Source: Dehalococcoidia bacterium
Lineage (GTDB): Bacteria > Chloroflexota > Dehalococcoidia > UBA2979
Direction of reading: 5' to 3'
Assembly: GCA_009379925.1 (NCBI GenBank)
Contig: WHSU01000004.1
Span: 1 to 64,000, forward strand
DNA: 64,000 bases
Each line of letters opens with the position of its first letter. Position 1 is the stretch's first letter. Below the pieces are notes generated by a model. The model saw only the letters and a program-made list of their open reading frames with translations, made no database searches and was not told where the DNA came from. Made by a program: the position numbers and the translations under genes. Below, in pieces: positions 27,464 through 37,300 of the stretch.

Positions 27464-28309
27464 ATGCGGTTTGGTGTCTCCATCTTCCCCACCGACTACT
27501 CGATGCCACCCGTCGAGCTGGGCCGGGCGCTCGAGGAGCGCGGCTTCGAGTCGCTGTTCTTCGCGGAGCACTCGCACATCCCCACCAGCCGGGAGAGCGC
27601 GTACCCGGGCGGCGGCGACCTGCCGAAGGAGTACGCCGACACCTTCGACCCCTTCGTCACGCTCGGCGCCATCGCGGCGGTCACCGAGCATCTGCGTCTC
27701 GGCACGGGCATCGCGCTCGTCGTGCAGCGCGACCCGATCCACCTTGCGAAGCAGGTCTCCACGCTCGACCAGATCTCCGGCGGGCGCGTCCTGCTCGGCA
27801 TCGGCGGCGGGTGGAACCGCGAGGAGATGCGCGACCACGGCACGGACCCGTCGCGCCGGTGGAAGCTGCTACGCGAGCGCGTCGAGGCCATGAAGGCGAT
27901 GTGGACGCAGCACGAGGCGGAGTACCACGGCGACTTCGTGGAATTCGGCCCCACCTGGCAGTGGCCCAAGCCGGTCCAGAAGCCGCACCCACCGATCATC
28001 GTGGGCGGCAATGGCGCCAACACCCTGAAGCGCGTAGTGCGCTACGGCGACGCCTGGATGCCCATCGGTTCGCGCGTCGGAGAAGGCCTCCGCGCCCGCA
28101 TCGAGGAGTTGCAGCGCCTGGCTACCGAGGCGGGCCGCGACCCCATTCCAGTCAACATCTTCGGCGCGAGCGATGACCCCGCGAGCATCGAGCAGTACGC
28201 CAGCCTCGGCGTCGAACGCACGGTCCTGCGTCTCCCACCGGCCGGCGCCGCCCGCGTCCTCCCACTCCTCGACCGCTACGCGCGCCTCATCGACGCATAC
28301 GCAGGGTGA
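27464..28309 (+). CDS. LLM-class (probably F420-dependent) oxidoreductase
   Basis: A 281-residue TIM-barrel flavin/F420 oxidoreductase of the luciferase-like monooxygenase superfamily. Diagnostic segments are FFAEHSHIP, GTGIALVVQRDPIHLAKQVSTLD (split), GGRVLLGIGGGWNREEM and HPPIIVGGNGANTLKR. This subfamily usually uses F420 rather than FMN with a partner reductase, and no reductase adjoins. ATG 27464 has AAAGGA 6 bases upstream. Substrate unknown. Confidence 0.92.
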   Translation: MRFGVSIFPTDYSMPPVELGRALEERGFESLFFAEHSHIPTSRESAYPGGGDLPKEYADTFDPFVTLGAIAAVTEHLRLGTGIALVVQRDPIHLAKQVSTLDQISGGRVLLGIGGGWNREEMRDHGTDPSRRWKLLRERVEAMKAMWTQHEAEYHGDFVEFGPTWQWPKPVQKPHPPIIVGGNGANTLKRVVRYGDAWMPIGSRVGEGLRARIEELQRLATEAGRDPIPVNIFGASDDPASIEQYASLGVERTVLRLPPAGAARVLPLLDRYARLIDAYAG

Positions 28310-28452
28310 GATCCGCACCCGCGACGATTGCGGCTGCGCCGACGGGGGGCCGACCTCCGTCCCGTCGCAGGTGGGCTGCTGGTTCGACTACGCTGCGGAG
28401 GATGCGCTGCGGGCGCGGGACGCTTAGCGATGCGGGTGGGACGACGACAACC

Positions 28453-28704
28453 ATGAGGAGGTTTGTGCTCGAGCGGGACGCGGACGAGAGCGGGCTCTCG
28501 GGGACCGGCGAGGTCGTCGAGGGCGTTGAGTTCTGGAACGGTCAGGTCGCGCTCACATGGCGCTCGCCATGGACCGTCGTCAGCGTGTTCCCCTCGATCG
28601 AACTCGTCGAGCAGGTGCACTGCCGGGACAGCGGCCGCATCGTGTGGCTCGACGACGAGCACAGCCCACCGCCGCCCGACCTCTCCCGCTATGACCACTC
28701 CTGA
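28453..28704 (+). CDS. small conserved protein (83 aa), unknown function
   Basis: An 83-residue soluble protein with the pattern RRFVLERD...SGLSGTGEVVEGVEF, then NGQVALTWRSPWTVVSVFPSIE (in two parts) and a C-terminal RIVWLDDE. This layout matches small proteins I have met in phages and actinobacteria that carry no assigned role. Two nearby starts are possible: ATG 28453 and GTG 28465, the second close behind AGGAGG. I use the ATG because its first residues fit the family pattern. Confidence 0.65.
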   Translation: MRRFVLERDADESGLSGTGEVVEGVEFWNGQVALTWRSPWTVVSVFPSIELVEQVHCRDSGRIVWLDDEHSPPPPDLSRYDHS

Positions 28705-28788
28705 CGCCTCGCCACATACTCATGGGATTACCATGCGGCGAATGGTGCGCCGGGCGCGATAGCCGGCGGGTGAGCTAGACGAGGGCGG

Positions 28789-30186
28789 GTGCAGTTGGGT
28801 GGCTCACCGAATCGGAACCTGAGTCCCCTCGTAGCGCTCGTGCTCGTCGTGCTCGCCGCGCTCGCGCTCGCCGCGTGTGACGACAACGGCACGCCCGCGC
28901 CGAGTGCCACCCCGATGTCGGCGACGGCGACCCGCCACCCCCCGGCGGTGATTGGCACCTTCCCACCTACACCAACCCTGCCGCCGCTCGATGAGCAGCA
29001 GGTGGCGATCATCGATGCGACCACGGGGGATCTCGTCGAGTTGCTCGATGCCCCGACGGGCCTCGTCCTCGCCACCGGGCTCTATCCGAGGTTCACGCGA
29101 GACGGCACGGGCGTGTGGCTTGCGTTCCGCGACGACGGGCTGTCGCGCCGCTACGGCCTCGACGGCCGGGCTACGGAGGAGCTGCCGGGTGCATGGGGGG
29201 TCACCGAGGCAGAAGGCGGGCGGTACTACTACCGGGCGACGGCGGGAGCGCTCACGACGACCCTGGTCGTGAAGGTCGGCGGCCGTGAGGTAGAAGCGGA
29301 CCTCCCGACCACCGGCATCCTGTCGCCCGACTTTGGCCGCGTCGCGTACACGGAACACGACGCCGCCACAGAACTCAACCGGCTCGTGGTGGAGGACGTG
29401 GAGACAGGTGAACAGCGGGTCCTTGACGAGCGCGTCGCACCGTGCCACTGCGACGGGGGGCCCGCCCCGCACTGGTCACCCTCCGGTCGTCACCTGGCGT
29501 ACGTCGACTTCCCGTACGGCAAGGAGGACGAGCCGAGCGGCATATTCGTCGTCGACGTTGAGACGGGCGACGCTGTGCAGCTCAGCGAGGACCCGTGGGG
29601 GCTAGGCGCCGCAACCTGGGAGAGCGACAAGGTTGCACGTGGCTACGAGGACGGTGCGCTCCTCTTCATCGACGCCGCGACCGGCGAGTTGGTCCGGCGC
29701 CTCGATGTCGGCGGCCGGCCGCGGATCGTCGCCGGCCTGGAGGGCGACACGGTCGTCGCGCTGGAGGCGGTCACCGAGCGTCCGTTCACCTATGCGACGC
29801 ACGCCTACCGCCTCCATGACGGGATGGTGCTCGGCAGCTGGCGCGGCGCCGCCAGCATCGAGCCGACGACGGCGGGTCTCGCGGTTGCAATCCCACCCGA
29901 TCCGCCGCCGGCCGGCGACCTGGCGTGCGAGGGCGTACTCGTCGAACACCCCTCGTTGACGCAAGAGCGCTGCATCGAGGGCGGGCGGACGGCCAGCTGG
30001 TCGCCGGGCGGGCGATTCCTCGCGGTGGCGTCCTTCCCGGACGGTGCCTCAGAGTCGCAGGTCGCGATCCTCGACTTCGAGCGCGACGGTGCGGAGGTGG
30101 CGACGTACACCGCCGAACCCTACCCGTGGCTCGAATGGAACCAGCAGGGGACGCACCTCCTCATCGCACGAGGGTTCGGCCTGTGA
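28789..30186 (+). CDS. beta-propeller-like lipoprotein, paralogue 1
   Basis: A 465-residue lipoprotein: signal peptide with lipobox LAAC near residue 29 followed by DDNGTPAPSATP, then a Thr/Pro linker, then repeated TolB/WD40-like blades such as IFVVDVETGDAVQLSEDP, LLFIDAATGELVRRLDVGG and WSPGGRFLAVASFPDG. A CHCDGGPAPHWSPSGRH segment carries a Cys pair also seen in the next gene. Its stop overlaps the next start (GTGA). The role may be surface sensing or binding; no enzymatic motif is visible. GTG 28789 is preceded by GAGGGCGG. Confidence 0.8.
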   Translation: MQLGGSPNRNLSPLVALVLVVLAALALAACDDNGTPAPSATPMSATATRHPPAVIGTFPPTPTLPPLDEQQVAIIDATTGDLVELLDAPTGLVLATGLYPRFTRDGTGVWLAFRDDGLSRRYGLDGRATEELPGAWGVTEAEGGRYYYRATAGALTTTLVVKVGGREVEADLPTTGILSPDFGRVAYTEHDAATELNRLVVEDVETGEQRVLDERVAPCHCDGGPAPHWSPSGRHLAYVDFPYGKEDEPSGIFVVDVETGDAVQLSEDPWGLGAATWESDKVARGYEDGALLFIDAATGELVRRLDVGGRPRIVAGLEGDTVVALEAVTERPFTYATHAYRLHDGMVLGSWRGAASIEPTTAGLAVAIPPDPPPAGDLACEGVLVEHPSLTQERCIEGGRTASWSPGGRFLAVASFPDGASESQVAILDFERDGAEVATYTAEPYPWLEWNQQGTHLLIARGFGL

Positions 30187-31535
30187 CCCGCCTCGGTGTC
30201 GCGCTCGCGCTCCTCGTGCTCGCCACACTCACCCTCGCCGCGTGTGACGACGGCGGTACACCCGTGCAGAGTGCGACCGTGACGGCCGAGGGGACCGTGA
30301 CCGCTACCTCGAGTCCTGCCGCTGCGGCGACGATTGTGGCTACGCCTACGGATGAACCGACGCCGGCCGCACCGCAGGTCGGGCTGCTGCTCGTGGACCT
30401 CGTGTCCGGCCAGGCGCACACGCTGTATGAGGGCGACGAGTACGCGCTGACGCGCAGGTTCGAGGCGGATGGGTCGCTCTGGGTCTGGCACGTTGCGACA
30501 CAGTCCGCCACGCGGTTCAGCCCGCGGGCCGAGCCGCTGGAGGAGTCTGACGACTGGCCGTGGGACGACCAGCGCTGCCGGAACGTCCCCGGCGGCGAGG
30601 CCACTTCGGTGGTCGGCGGCGAGACCTTCCCGGTCGCGTGTGGCCCGCTTTCGCCAGACGGCCGCTGGATGATGTTCACCCGCGACATCGAATCCGCGAA
30701 CGTGCCGGCTGGCGGCTACGAGACGTGGCTTCTCGACATCGAGACGCGGGTTGAGCACCTGCTGACCGACCTGACGAGGCATTGCGGCGGTTGCGACTAC
30801 CGCGCAGGGCCTGCGTGGTCGCCTTCAGGCCGCTTCCTGCTCTTCGGCGAGACCTACGCGGGGCCGGACAGCACGGTCTACCTCACCGACACGGCGACGC
30901 TCGACACGCGGATCGTGGCGCAGGGACCGAGCGCCAACAACCTGGGCGAGCACCTCACCTGGTCATCCAGCGAGGACGCGTTCGCGCGGCCCGGTGAGGG
31001 TGGCATCGCGGTCATCGCGCGCCCGGCCCTTTCCGAGGCGCTGCCCCTCAATGACGTGCCATGGCCCGCGCGCTTCGACGAAACGGGGCAGTTCGTCTAC
31101 TCGGTGCGCGACCGGACGACGGTCGCGGACGCGGCCACCGGCGCGACGGTCGCGCTCTGGACGGGCACGGTGCAGCTTTGGCCCTCGCCGCGCGGCATGA
31201 CCGCGGTTGACGGCAAGCCGGCAGCGCTGGTCGAGGACGGCGGGTGCGCCGGGACGACCGTCTACCACCCCGACATCGAGGGTCTGTGCATCGAGGGCGC
31301 CCGAGGCGCGGCGTGGTCGCCGGACGCGGCCGCCGTGGCATTCGCGCGTCCGACCGAGCAGGTGAGCGTGGTCCGCGAGTGGGAGCGCGACTGGGAGGTC
31401 GTGGTGCTGGACATCGCCACGCAGCGCGAGCAGATCGTAGCAAGCGGCCTGCGACGCTGGACGGTCCCGTACATCGTGTGGAACGACGCAGGCACGCAGC
31501 TCGTCGTGCTGTGGCCCGCGCCCGAGTTGCTGTGA
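30183..31535 (+). CDS. beta-propeller-like lipoprotein, paralogue 2
   Basis: A 450-residue lipoprotein clearly related to its neighbour: lipobox LAAC near residue 21 followed by DDGGTPVQSATV, a Thr/Ala/Pro linker, and propeller blades such as LLLVDLVSGQAHTLYEGD, CGPLSPDGRWMMFTRD and AWSPSGRFLLFGETY. The CGGCDYRAGPAWSPSGR segment matches the Cys pair of paralogue 1. GTG 30183 overlaps the previous stop, and its own stop overlaps the next start in the same way, so a run of genes is translationally coupled. Confidence 0.8.
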   Translation: MTRLGVALALLVLATLTLAACDDGGTPVQSATVTAEGTVTATSSPAAAATIVATPTDEPTPAAPQVGLLLVDLVSGQAHTLYEGDEYALTRRFEADGSLWVWHVATQSATRFSPRAEPLEESDDWPWDDQRCRNVPGGEATSVVGGETFPVACGPLSPDGRWMMFTRDIESANVPAGGYETWLLDIETRVEHLLTDLTRHCGGCDYRAGPAWSPSGRFLLFGETYAGPDSTVYLTDTATLDTRIVAQGPSANNLGEHLTWSSSEDAFARPGEGGIAVIARPALSEALPLNDVPWPARFDETGQFVYSVRDRTTVADAATGATVALWTGTVQLWPSPRGMTAVDGKPAALVEDGGCAGTTVYHPDIEGLCIEGARGAAWSPDAAAVAFARPTEQVSVVREWERDWEVVVLDIATQREQIVASGLRRWTVPYIVWNDAGTQLVVLWPAPELL

Positions 31536-32650
31536 ACCAGCCACGCTCGATCGTCCTCGGTGACAACGTCTGCTACGCCCTGACGCTCGATGATGGCGGC
31601 GTGCTGCTGGTCGACGCCGGGCCAGACTTTGTGGATGAAGCGCTCGGCCCGACGTGGGACCAGGCAGTCGAGCAGGCGCGCGCGCACGGCTTCTCGCCCC
31701 GCGACGTGCGCTTCGTCGTCGTCACGCACGGGCACCTCGACCACGCGGGCCTCGCAGCGCGATGGGCCGCCGAGGGCGCGCGGATCGTCGTGGGGCAGGC
31801 CGACCGTGCCGCGCTGGCCGCGGGCCGCGCCTCGAACGAGGCACAGCGCGCGCTTCGCCTTGTCGAACTGCGGCGGCACGGCTGCCCGGAGGCGATCATC
31901 GAGCACCTGGCGACGCTTCGAGGGACGCGCGCGCTGAGGTGGGAGCCCTGCCCACCTGACGCCCTGCTCCCTGCCGACGAGGTAGGACCGTTCCACCTCG
32001 AGGGCGGCGGGGCGCTGCGGCTGCTGGCCGCGCCTGGGCATACTCCGGGCAACCTCGTCGGCTGGGTGGAGGAGCGCGGCGACCTCTACTCGGGCGACAC
32101 GGTCCTCCCGACGACGATCCCGACGCCGGGGCTGCATTTCCCCGCGGCCATCGAGGCACACGCCACCGACTCGTTCGCTCCGCCTGTCGCGCCCGCCCTG
32201 GGTCCGTCGGCGGGTCGCCTGGAGGGTGGCGGGACCACCCCTGCGGCACCTCGATGGCCGTCGCTACCGCCGTTCCTGCGGTCGGTCGAGGCGCTCGCGC
32301 GGCTGCCGGTGGGGCGAGTGCTGCCCGGCCACGGCGAGGTCGTCGATGACCCCGCACGGCTCTTCGGACGCTTCGCCGTACACCATGAGCGCCGCGCGGC
32401 ACGCATCCGCGCGGCGCTCCGCGCGTCCTCCGGAGTCACCGCCTACGAGGTGGTGCGCGCGCTCTTCCCTCGGCTGCCGGAGGCGCGCGTGGGACAGGCG
32501 ATGACCGAGGTCATCGGGCACTTCGACGTGCTCGAGGAAGCCGGGGCCGTGGAGGTGACAGAGGTGCCAGCAGCGGCCGAGGCTGCCGAAGGTAGCATCG
32601 CCGTGCGACGATATCGGTTGCGGGACGGTGGTGAGCCCTCGGCGGGGTGA
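31532..32650 (+). CDS. metallo-beta-lactamase-fold hydrolase
   Basis: A 372-residue MBL-fold enzyme. The metal motif THGHLDHAG (HxHxDH) lies about residue 66-74, the second His in APGHTPGN, the Asp in YSGDTVLP and the last His in LPGHGEVV, so a dinuclear zinc site is complete. A C-terminal winged-helix-like segment (ARLFGRFAVHHERRAARI to EEAGAVEV) is typical of the LACTB2/glyoxalase II-like group. GTG 31532 overlaps the lipoprotein stop. It has no signal peptide and so acts in the cytoplasm, unlike its two upstream neighbours. Confidence 0.9.
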   Translation: MNQPRSIVLGDNVCYALTLDDGGVLLVDAGPDFVDEALGPTWDQAVEQARAHGFSPRDVRFVVVTHGHLDHAGLAARWAAEGARIVVGQADRAALAAGRASNEAQRALRLVELRRHGCPEAIIEHLATLRGTRALRWEPCPPDALLPADEVGPFHLEGGGALRLLAAPGHTPGNLVGWVEERGDLYSGDTVLPTTIPTPGLHFPAAIEAHATDSFAPPVAPALGPSAGRLEGGGTTPAAPRWPSLPPFLRSVEALARLPVGRVLPGHGEVVDDPARLFGRFAVHHERRAARIRAALRASSGVTAYEVVRALFPRLPEARVGQAMTEVIGHFDVLEEAGAVEVTEVPAAAEAAEGSIAVRRYRLRDGGEPSAG

Positions 32651-33039
32651 CCTCGATGACGACCGGCGACGCGGCGCTGCTCTTGCTTGGTGGCCTGTCG
32701 GTGCTGCTCTGGGCAGGCGGCCGCGCCGTGCGCCGCGCGCTTGACGGCCGGTGGCGGGAACTGCGTCGGCCTGCGACGTTCGCCGACGAGCGGGTGTGGC
32801 GCGACACGAGCCGCGTCACGGGCTTGCGCCTCCAGCGCTTCGCCACGTGGTATCTGCCGCTCAACCTGGTGTTGGTCCCGTTCCCGGACCTGCCGGCGCT
32901 TCTCGCCTCGGTAGCCGTCCTGCTGGTGGCGCTGCTCGCGCTCTCCGGGGCATCGTGGCGGTACGCCCGGCGGCGCATCGAGCACTACGCGACCATCGAT
33001 GAGGCATTGAAGCAGAGCGACCGCGGCAAGCGGATGTAG
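32647..33039 (+). CDS. small two-helix membrane protein
   Basis: A 130-residue protein with a first transmembrane helix (ALLLLGGLSVLLWAGG) close to the start, a basic cytoplasmic segment RWRELRRPATFADERVW, and a paired hydrophobic stretch at about 70-105 (NLVLVPFPDLPALLASVAVL and on). The shape recalls SdpI-like proteins, but I do not see enough to name it. GTG 32647 overlaps the hydrolase stop as in the three genes before; ATG 32656 is the alternative. Confidence 0.65.
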   Translation: MTSMTTGDAALLLLGGLSVLLWAGGRAVRRALDGRWRELRRPATFADERVWRDTSRVTGLRLQRFATWYLPLNLVLVPFPDLPALLASVAVLLVALLALSGASWRYARRRIEHYATIDEALKQSDRGKRM

Positions 33040-33050
33040 GCGGCAAGTGG

Positions 33051-33123
33051 TTCGACAGGCTCACCACGAACGAACTTCTCCCCGCTCGTCCTGAGGGAAT
33101 CCGTTTGTCCTGGGGCTGTCGAA
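33051..33123. repeat. TTCGACAG-type dispersed inverted repeat
   Basis: TTCGACAGGCTCACCACGAACG runs from 33051 to 33072 and ends are mirrored by CTGTCGAA at 33116-33123, giving an imperfect inverted unit of about 73 bases with an internal CGTCCTGAG. A second copy of the left arm is at 34348. This motif family is known to recur between genes in several bacterial groups. It sits exactly between two convergent stops and could act as terminator. Confidence 0.65.
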
Positions 33124-33130
33124 GAGCCCG

Positions 33131-33757
33131 CTACCCGCGGGAAGACAGCGCGGCGCCGAGGGGCCGCAGAGCACCGTCGCCCAGTGTCCGGCGCACGATA
33201 TCGAGGCGCGCCGCGAACGCGTCATCGTCGAGCACAGGGGCTGCGCTGGCGGCCGTGGGGTCCGCCGGCAGGTCGATCAGGTCGGCCCACGACGTGCAGC
33301 CGCGATACTCCTCGCGCCACGGCACCTCGATGGGCTCCGCGAGCCGGTGCGCACGGAGCACCAGCAGGTGCAGCGGGTGCCGCGGCTTCCAGTTCAGGCG
33401 CTGCGCGGCGTACTCGCTGCTCCACACGAACTCGTCGTCGAGCGCGAGCAGCGGCACCGCCTCGGACACCTCCGCCGTCGCGACCAGTTCCGCCCAGCCC
33501 TCGATGCGGATCGTCTCCTTCGGTGGCGCTTCGCGCAGCACGCGATCGAGGGCGGGTAGCGCCTCCGGCTTCAGCAGGTCGGCGCGCTGGTGTTCGGTGC
33601 CGGGGTAGAGCCAGAAGCGCGGAGCGCGGACGGCGAAGTGCTTGCCGGTCTCGTGGATGCCGCCCTTGCGGATGTCCAGGACCTGCCGGCCCGCCAGTAC
33701 GGCGTCCCAGACCACAGCCCACTCGCGGAGAGCCGGGGTACGCGTCGTGTCGTCCAT
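33131..33757 (-). CDS. DUF1802 family protein
   Basis: A 208-residue cytoplasmic protein with the DUF1802 pattern: ALREWAVVWDAVLAGRQVLDIRKGGIHE (in two parts) near the start, then FWLYPGTEHQRADLLKPEA and WSSEYAAQRLNWKPRHPLHLLVLRAHR (split). The conserved His/Arg/Lys and Trp residues suggest binding of a phosphate-rich ligand, but no function is established for the family. ATG 33757 lacks a strong ribosome-binding site. Confidence 0.85.
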   Translation of the reverse strand: MDDTTRTPALREWAVVWDAVLAGRQVLDIRKGGIHETGKHFAVRAPRFWLYPGTEHQRADLLKPEALPALDRVLREAPPKETIRIEGWAELVATAEVSEAVPLLALDDEFVWSSEYAAQRLNWKPRHPLHLLVLRAHRLAEPIEVPWREEYRGCTSWADLIDLPADPTAASAAPVLDDDAFAARLDIVRRTLGDGALRPLGAALSSRG

Positions 33758-33799
33758 GCTCCGAGGATACCGCGCCGCACACGGGCAGGCACGCCAGCC

Positions 33800-34315
33800 C
33801 TACGCGTGCCAGCCCCAGTGCTCGTACGTCCGAGGCACCTCGGGGTGCGCTTGCTCCCATAGGAGCCGAGTCACCTGCATGTGCCCGTAGTGCATGGCTG
33901 AGTGGTCGAACTCCTCGACCAGCCCGCTACCGACGCTGCGCGACTCGCCCGGATGCGACCTCGCAAGGTCGTCGGGCGTCAGCCCCGGCAGCACCGTCTT
34001 CATCGCGGCGTCGCACGCCTCGATCGCATCGAGGAGGTCCTGCTCGCTGCCCGACTCCTCGAGGCGCGCGCCCTGGGTGGGGTCCCATAGCGTGGTGTCG
34101 CCGCCCGCCGCGGCGACCATGGCCCCTTCGACGTGCAGGATGTGACGCACGAGGCCGGCGAGCGAGTTCACGCCCTCGGAAGGGCGCCAGTCGAGCGCGC
34201 CCTCAGGCAGGCCGCTGACGAGGTCCGACATGTCCACATGGCGTTCGTGGCCGGTGAGGAGCAACGCGGCAAGGAGAGAGTGGAGGCCCAAGGGTGGCGT
34301 GTAGTCGCGCGCCAT
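33800..34315 (-). CDS. DinB-superfamily metal-binding protein
   Basis: A 171-residue four-helix bundle of the DinB/YfiT type. The first His lies in LVRHILHVEGAM and the metal-binding pair in EEFDHSAMHYGHMQVTRLL. Family members include thiol (bacillithiol, mycothiol) S-transferases, and many of unknown role. ATG 34315 has AGAAGG 8 bases upstream; a GTG three codons earlier overlaps that site. A dispersed repeat precedes it at 34348. Confidence 0.85.
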   Translation of the reverse strand: MARDYTPPLGLHSLLAALLLTGHERHVDMSDLVSGLPEGALDWRPSEGVNSLAGLVRHILHVEGAMVAAAGGDTTLWDPTQGARLEESGSEQDLLDAIEACDAAMKTVLPGLTPDDLARSHPGESRSVGSGLVEEFDHSAMHYGHMQVTRLLWEQAHPEVPRTYEHWGWHA

Positions 34316-34347
34316 GCGTGACACCTTCTGACTCCCCTCGCCCGCCC

Positions 34348-34370
34348 TTCGACAGGCTCAGGGCGAACGG
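34348..34370. repeat. TTCGACAG-type repeat, single arm
   Basis: TTCGACAGGCTCAGGGCGAA plus CGG, matching the left arm of the repeat at 33051 apart from a few central bases. It lies between the DinB start and the VWA protein stop. Confidence 0.6.
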
Positions 34371-34386
34371 AACACCGTAGGCTCGC

Positions 34387-37300
34387 CTACTCGGCCGCCA
34401 GGTGCCGGTACAGCGTGGGCAGGCGGCGCGGCAGCGACTCGATGTTGTCCACCACCTCGTAACCGATATCGTCGCACATCTGCTTCAGGTAGTCGTGGCC
34501 CTCCTTGTCGACGGTGATGAGGAAGGGCGTGATGCCATTGCGCTTCGCCTCGTTGAGCGCCTGCTTCGTGTCGTGGACGGCGTATTCCTTCTCGGTGCGG
34601 TCTCGCCCGTAGCCGTGGTCCTGCGGGCGGCCGTCCGAGACGAGGATGAGGATCTTCACCTTCGCGTCGTACTCGTCCAGCTTGTGGATCGTGTGACGGA
34701 TGGCCGGCCCCATGCGCGTCGAGCGGATCGGCTCGATCTTCGCGATACGCTTACGCACGCGCGGGCCGTACTCCTCCGTCAGGTCCTTGATGACGTGGAA
34801 CTCCACGTTGTCGCGGCCGTAGCCGGAGAAGCCGAAGATGCCGTACGAGTCACCGATCGCTTCGAGGGCTTCGACCACCAGGACGGCGGACTCCTTCTCC
34901 AGGTCGATGATGCGCTTCGGCGGCTCCAGCGCCTGCTTCGCGCGCCGCTGGGCGAGCCACTGGAAGTACTTCCGCGGGTCGCCGTCGAAGTCGTCACCGT
35001 CGTCGTCTTTGTCGTACTTCTGGCGCTGCTTCTCGATCTCCTCGTCCGTGGATGCCGACATGTCGAGTAGGAACGCAACGGCCACATCGCGCTCGATCTT
35101 GTTGCGGCGCGAGTAGAACCGTGCCTGCGGGCCGACGCCCGCGCGCTTGTCGACGATGAACTCGATCGCCTGGTCCAGGTCGATGTCGTGGCCGTCCTCG
35201 AGCCGCCGGATCTTGCGGAAGGACTCCGGCCGCATCAGCTCGAACTGGCGGCGCGTCTCCATGACCAGGCCGTGGTTCTTGCGCAGCGTCTCGTCGTAGT
35301 AGTCGTCGTCGCCCTCCTCGGAGAGCCGCTCGCCGACGCGCGTCCAGCGCGGGCGGTAGTCGCCGGCGCGGAAGTCCCACTCGTCGTAGTAGAAGTAGTC
35401 GATGCGCATGGGGAGCTCTTCTTCGTCCGTGCCCCCATCCGTCCCGGAAGACTGATCGTCCTGGCCCTCGCCCTGCTGCTTCTCGCCGGCCGGCGTGCCC
35501 GCGTCCTTCTCCAGGTTGGAGAGGAACATCCCGAGGCTCGACGCGAGGTCGCCCTCCGCCCACTCCGAGATCGTGATCTCGGCGGAGTTCTCCAGCAGCT
35601 CCATGAGCTGCTCCTTGGTCAACGGGGCGTTGACGCCGTCCTGCTGCTTGCCGTCCTGCTGCAACTTGAGCTTCATCAGCAGCTGCACCAGTTCCGGCTT
35701 GAAGTCGCCACGGAACTCCGGCTGCTGCGGGTTCTCGAACGCCAGATCCTCGCCGTTGGGCATCATCTGCGGTTCGCCCTCGCCGCCACCGGGCATGGAG
35801 GGCGCCACCGAGATCATGTCCTCCGCCGGCGCGACCCAGTCCTCCTCCGGGAGGTTGTGGACAACGTTCGGGATCGAGACCGCGAGGTCGTACAGGGACG
35901 CCGCCACCTCGGCCGAGTCCTGCACGCTCGCGCCGCGCTGCTCGACGACCTTGAGTGCGCCCAGGCCCTGCTCCAGGAAGCTGTTGAGCGACGCGGGCCA
36001 GCGGATAGTGTCCGGGCGCCCGAGGGAGGCGCGCAGCAGATTCTCCACGAAGGCCTGGCGCAGGGCCATGGTGTGCACCGCCGGACGCTGGTCGGCCTCA
36101 TACTCCTGCAGCCGCTTCAGCCAGCGACGGATGCCGCCGTACTCCTGCGCGACGCACGCATCGACGCGCGTGTCTTCAACCACCGTGAAGAGGCCACCGA
36201 TGAGGGTGCGGTCGGCGAAACAGTTGAAGTAGCGCTGCATCGCCGTGGCGACGTCCGCCGCGTCACGCTCGGAGCCGCCGTTGCGCCCATCCGAGGCCTG
36301 CTGGGCGGCCTCCAGCGCCTTCGCCTCGCGACGCCGCACCTCGCGCTCGGTCACGGTGACGGGAGTGTGCGCGCCGCCCTCGGCAAAGCGGTAGCCGAAC
36401 GAGCCGAACTCCATGCGGCCGGTCTGGTGCGTCGTGAACACCTTGTAGACCTGGAAGTTCGCCTGCTGCTCCGGGAACGTGTTCACGAACGGCGGCAGGT
36501 AGATCGCCGTGCCCTCCGTGGTGGCCGTCGACTCGGTCACCCAGCCGATGTTGCGGTCCACGAGGTTCTCCGTGGACTGCACCGAGACCTGCTCGCCTGA
36601 GAGCGCCTTCGCGTACATCCGCAGCATCGTGTTGATCGAGGTCAGCTCGATGCGGGCGGAGAGCGCGCGCAGCGTGTCCTCCGCGCGCGTGGACTCCAGG
36701 CGGAAGTAGGCTTCCGCGCCCTCGGCGTTGTGCTCGTTCACCAGGATGTCGACGCCGACCTCGGTCCACTGCTCCATCTGCTCGGGCGTGAGCCGGCTGC
36801 GGATGAAGGGTGCCGACTTGAGGAACTCCATCGCCGCGGCCGGGCTGCCGGGCGCCAGCCGCGAGGCGAAGGCGATCAGCGCCTCGTGGTCGTCCTCCGG
36901 CATGTCCGCGATGGCCTGCGCTGAGTCCGCGAAGAGGGGGAAGCCCTGCCGCCCCACAGACATCGTGACCCGCGACGCGAGGTCGAGGAAGGCCGCCCGC
37001 TGACCGGGCGCGATCGACTCGAGCAACCTCGGGCCACGCTCGAAGTAGAGGCGCGTGTCCGCCCACGAAGCCCGTGTGACGGCCCGCGCGAACGCGAGGA
37101 ACGGCGCACGGTCGGCCGGGGCCAGCGCCGCGAAGATCGGAGGCGCGCTCTCGAGGCAGGTGGTCGCCAGCTCGTATGACCGCTCCGTGAGCTGGTCCAC
37201 GATGTCCACGAGGCGGCCGATGCTGTCCAGCGGGAGCGATTCGAGGAGCCTGGGGCTGACCTGGAAGTAGAGCGCGGAAAGCGCGATCGACTTCCAGTTG

